A DNA stretch of 47,692 nucleotides, taken from the IMG/VR virus record IMGVR_UViG_3300042890_001320, positions 1 to 47,692 of that record; one strand, written 5' to 3'. Positions within the stretch are counted from its first letter, which is position 1; the number at the start of each line of letters is the position of its first letter. The position numbers and the translations under genes were made by a program. The notes beneath the pieces were generated by a model. The model saw only the letters and a list, made by a program, of their open reading frames with translations. It made no database searches and was not told where the DNA came from. This DNA comes from a virus. Positions 45,801 through 47,692 of this stretch are shown here, in pieces.

Positions 45801-47692
45801 GAAGAGGTAGTTGATGTAGAAGACAGCCCTAAACAAATAGCTAAGTTAAGAGAGCAAGAGCAAAAAGAATTACTTGCAGCTATACCGGAGGCAAAAAATG
45901 CCCTGACAGATGGTAAAGTAGACAAAAACAAATTAACTAATCCAGAAGATATAGCTAAGTTTGAAGAAATCTATGATAGATATGACAAGCTGATAACACC
46001 TTTATTGAAAGGTCAAAAAAGTAATAGTTGGAGGAATAGTTTACAAAATATAAAAGATGAATTAAACAAGCTTGGCACCAAAGAAGAAAAATTACAATGG
46101 CTCTCTGATAATGGCTATTTAGAAAATTTTACCCAAAATGGTAAAAGCAGTACGTATTTAAAAACAGCAACAGGCAGAGTAGTTGTAAAAATAAAAATAG
46201 GTTCTATAGTAGTACCCTTTTATATATCTACCGGTCAAGGCTTAAAAACAGATGTTGAGACTAATAAGTGGTATGTATTTTTTGGGCAAGGAGAAAATGG
46301 GTGGTTTAATAAGACTAGTGGAAAAGACATAAATACCCAATACGATGTAAAGGTATTCCAAGATATTGCAGAAGTATTAAATGAAATAGGCAGCGTAAAA
46401 GAGGAGTACAAAAACCATGAAGATAGTAGAGGTTTTATGGATTTAGGGTTCACAGCAAGTGCTGAAGAACAACTAAAAACATTAATTGATTTTATAACCC
46501 CAATACAACCTACTTTAAAGGATGGTAGTATGGTAACTACTCCTGAAGAATTAAAACAGCTAAAAGAGAATATCCAAGCGGTTAAAGATAGAGTAGAAAA
46601 GGAACTTGGTATGACTAATCAAGGTAATAATACTACCTCTGATACAAAACAAACAGCAGATAATACTAAAGAAATCAAAAAGCTTGAAAAAGAAAAACAA
46701 GCTAAGTTAGATGCTATTGATAAAAAATATCAAGACAAAACGCAAGAGCCGGTACAAGAGAAAAAGTCACTGATAGACTCTATAGTTGAAATGGTAAAAA
46801 ACAGTCCATACTTACTAGAGAATTTTGGTGAAAATATCTTAGACTTAGTTCCTACTGAAGCCGAGATAGAAGAGTTTTATGACTTAGCGGCTAAAGCTAT
46901 TGATGACCCACGTATTGATACGGAGTTAGTGGCTTTTAAAAACCCTTACGACTCTAAGAGATTTTCTCCTACAACAAGACCGTCTTTAACAAAGGCTGAA
47001 ATAACTAGATTACAAGAGCTAAACCAAAAGATGGCTAATTGGCAGTTGATAGAAGGATACCAAAACGAAAACGGAGTATCTTTACAACAAATGATAACAC
47101 AAGCTGTAGCAGTAAGACAAACAGTAGAACCGATAATCAGAGAAAAACTTACAGACTCAGACTTAATAAACTTATCTGATAACGAGCCTCTAGAAGTAGA
47201 CGGAGCCAGCGGTATTAGAAACGAACAGTACATACAAGTATACGAAAATGTATTTGTTAAAAAGAAAGGAAACTCTGTACAAATATCACATTTAACTCTT
47301 CCTGGGCTTTTAGAAAGAATGGGAATAACCGGTGATATAGGTTATGTACAAACTAAATGGGAAAAAGGTAAAAATGTAGAAGTAAAAGGTTCAGCTAAAG
47401 TAATTACACCAGAAGAAGTAGAGGAAAACTCTTTGCCTGGAGCTAACTTTATAGTTACACTTGCAGATGGAAGCAAAGTTAATTTAACAGTAGAAAGAAG
47501 TGGTGCTATATCTTTGAAAAGCGAAGACTTCCCTAAAGTTATGGCTGAAGCTAATATGAAGCACGTAGAAGGCACTCTAAATAGAAATGGGGGGTATTCT
47601 CCTGTTTATGATTTGGAGACCGGAGAGAAGCTAAAAACAGACTACAGAAACGCATCTGAATATTCTCCTAGAGAAATCTATAATATGGAGCC
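42870..47692 (+). CDS. Giant internal virion protein, 3' partial (at least 1607 codons)
   Basis: The ATG at 42870 is 2 nt after the preceding stop. I read the frame as open to the right edge, so the C-terminus is outside the window. Residues about 200-260 contain an amphipathic, Ala/Gly-rich region ('FLTGAVAGEAAMAYFTGG') preceded by 'DYWSRGTTWADDVTS', and about 430-500 contain 'EEGMQSAVQNTGRNWVE' and 'WKEIQMGMLIGLLGGTVGN'. This pairing recurs in very large internal proteins of crAss-like phages. About 720-1000 is a long coiled-coil region rich in Lys, Glu and Gln. The final visible 250 residues include beta-rich segments. Giant proteins in this place in the family include the virion RNA polymerase, but no DxDxD-type motif is visible in this part. 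Confidence 0.65.
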   Translation, partial: MLIENLPDSSIPPKTLQDVRNEELNFLVNDIRVDNYDKALSIVTPLSEISGNLQRTGGLPKQDTIASLTMKEANKVKLNDYSDVKVSDVYRDYSDGSRIARYDTYSTVNLDQEEYAASKQTSGDLWSRGLANFGLKTINNAVGTIGGFAYGVVDAARTGSMQSLFDNKFMDYINDFDTYIGNTNAIYKSKKDMEATGLDYWSRGTTWADDVTSGLSFLTGAVAGEAAMAYFTGGSSLATTAARVGTRLGQSSKALKAFNTARKMSNPAAKVFSTAKLETSLGINFGKAGELLNTARFVATSSGFESGFEANAFKREMEEAYYTDFERLNGRMPTIEEEREFRKNLATASDGVYAANFAITAPSNLLVVGKMFGIKNPLSVPNKWADSKLFGIGYKKVGEEFVETSANKLQKVLGKSYAFTKPMFVEGIWEEGMQSAVQNTGRNWVEAKYDPQYTKNGLGVIDSFSKGLAETYGTAEGWKEIQMGMLIGLLGGTVGNKISTGKWNPDYSKAKAENKLIVDTRNTYSGTRIAEVMAYGNRVQQAQANSEKAEAAGDFTGQEMARKDAALAQLNFAHNLGYMEDAVSDTVTAIKNMDNETIMKEYGVDEKGAESLKESMIAEYKNTADTYKKNSDFAEYFINSRLSKEEKAELKGHDVTALREALAYELTMGAEMDTFSSNILQAIKNKVGTTILGQDISDTLDIEHVLSKAGKDTKRQVEKKVSQITKLKSEMMSLDEQYKKLETTFYNSTSEEQKKILLGKMDAITSKKAQLEQERTNLAKETDILFSTAKLSNPFSKEGSNVIITAAKLEVLQEQSKAIKDLVSSYERVSPQDALELQKLVEEYTKSLSSFQRYADLARQITDPKLGLRGKRNFISEIKRDKSPNEATIEMIESLLPRMVQAKNQVVEATVEGNKAVQDVTDKGEEGKAPEEVRETQKDGDTIPMPTAEEKQAAKEAEKKKVTDEYDAKIAGLQTTAEEVVDVEDSPKQIAKLREQEQKELLAAIPEAKNALTDGKVDKNKLTNPEDIAKFEEIYDRYDKLITPLLKGQKSNSWRNSLQNIKDELNKLGTKEEKLQWLSDNGYLENFTQNGKSSTYLKTATGRVVVKIKIGSIVVPFYISTGQGLKTDVETNKWYVFFGQGENGWFNKTSGKDINTQYDVKVFQDIAEVLNEIGSVKEEYKNHEDSRGFMDLGFTASAEEQLKTLIDFITPIQPTLKDGSMVTTPEELKQLKENIQAVKDRVEKELGMTNQGNNTTSDTKQTADNTKEIKKLEKEKQAKLDAIDKKYQDKTQEPVQEKKSLIDSIVEMVKNSPYLLENFGENILDLVPTEAEIEEFYDLAAKAIDDPRIDTELVAFKNPYDSKRFSPTTRPSLTKAEITRLQELNQKMANWQLIEGYQNENGVSLQQMITQAVAVRQTVEPIIREKLTDSDLINLSDNEPLEVDGASGIRNEQYIQVYENVFVKKKGNSVQISHLTLPGLLERMGITGDIGYVQTKWEKGKNVEVKGSAKVITPEEVEENSLPGANFIVTLADGSKVNLTVERSGAISLKSEDFPKVMAEANMKHVEGTLNRNGGYSPVYDLETGEKLKTDYRNASEYSPREIYNME

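Noticed and set aside
42870-47692. Virion RNA polymerase identity for the right-edge giant protein
   Set aside because: The DxDxD-type catalytic motif known for crAss-like virion polymerases is not visible in the portion present. The missing C-terminal part or a following gene could still encode it.

Overview
This window looks like the late (virion) gene region of a large, AT-rich, tailed phage of Bacteroidota, most likely a crAss-like phage (order Crassvirales). Every gene I can support is on the + strand and they are tightly packed. Coding starts sit behind A-rich leaders without a Shine-Dalgarno, as is usual in Bacteroidota. Four near-identical promoters match the Bacteroidota housekeeping consensus (TTTG, 19-20 bp, TAATTTTG). 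The clearest family marker is the N-terminal signature of the very large protein at 21331-30543, which I associate with the crAss-like tail 'muzzle'/stabilization protein. It is followed, as in that group, by several very large internal virion proteins. No tRNA, integrase, transposase or CRISPR array was seen. These assignments come from reading the sequence, with no database search.

Layout. (1) 2-2779: end of an acidic scaffold-like gene, then the major capsid protein, closed by a hairpin. (2) 2839-6743: a promoter, two head/neck-type proteins and a 669-aa capsid- or tail-associated protein, closed by a strong terminator. (3) 6776-7728: lysis cassette of holin, M15-type zinc peptidase endolysin and a 25-codon single-pass membrane peptide. 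(4) 7742-16963: adsorption/appendage module with fibre-like proteins, cysteine-rich small proteins and a secreted-type protein (13452-14966) that has a signal peptide, DUF4874/DUF4832-type domains and a C-terminal type IX secretion (T9SS) sorting domain. (5) 16964-17244: a non-coding junction with a 42-bp tandem repeat that folds into a symmetrical two-armed structure, then two terminators and a promoter. (6) 17245-30543: neck/tail ring-type proteins, another fibre-like protein, and a 3070-aa muzzle-like protein that carries 18 NHL-type propeller blades (12 + 6). (7) 30556-47692: virion-associated peptidoglycan hydrolase with four putative domains, followed by a series of giant internal ('cargo') proteins, the last running off the right edge.

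How the genes work together. The scaffold and capsid genes build the head, and the connector, ring and muzzle genes build the short tail. The fibre-like and lectin-like proteins should bind host glycans. The multi-domain wall hydrolase and the giant internal proteins are probably packaged in the virion and ejected at infection, and the holin/endolysin set releases progeny. The host-type promoters suggest that host RNA polymerase reads this late region. The T9SS-targeted protein implies a host with a functional type IX secretion system (a Flavobacterium- or Cytophaga-like bacterium rather than Bacteroides).

Most notable: the phage-encoded T9SS cargo protein embedded in the fibre operon, the symmetrical repeat RNA/DNA element at 16971-17092, the 18-blade insertion in the muzzle-like protein, the overlap of promoter and terminator at 30556-30618, and the unannotated 25-codon lysis-cassette peptide.
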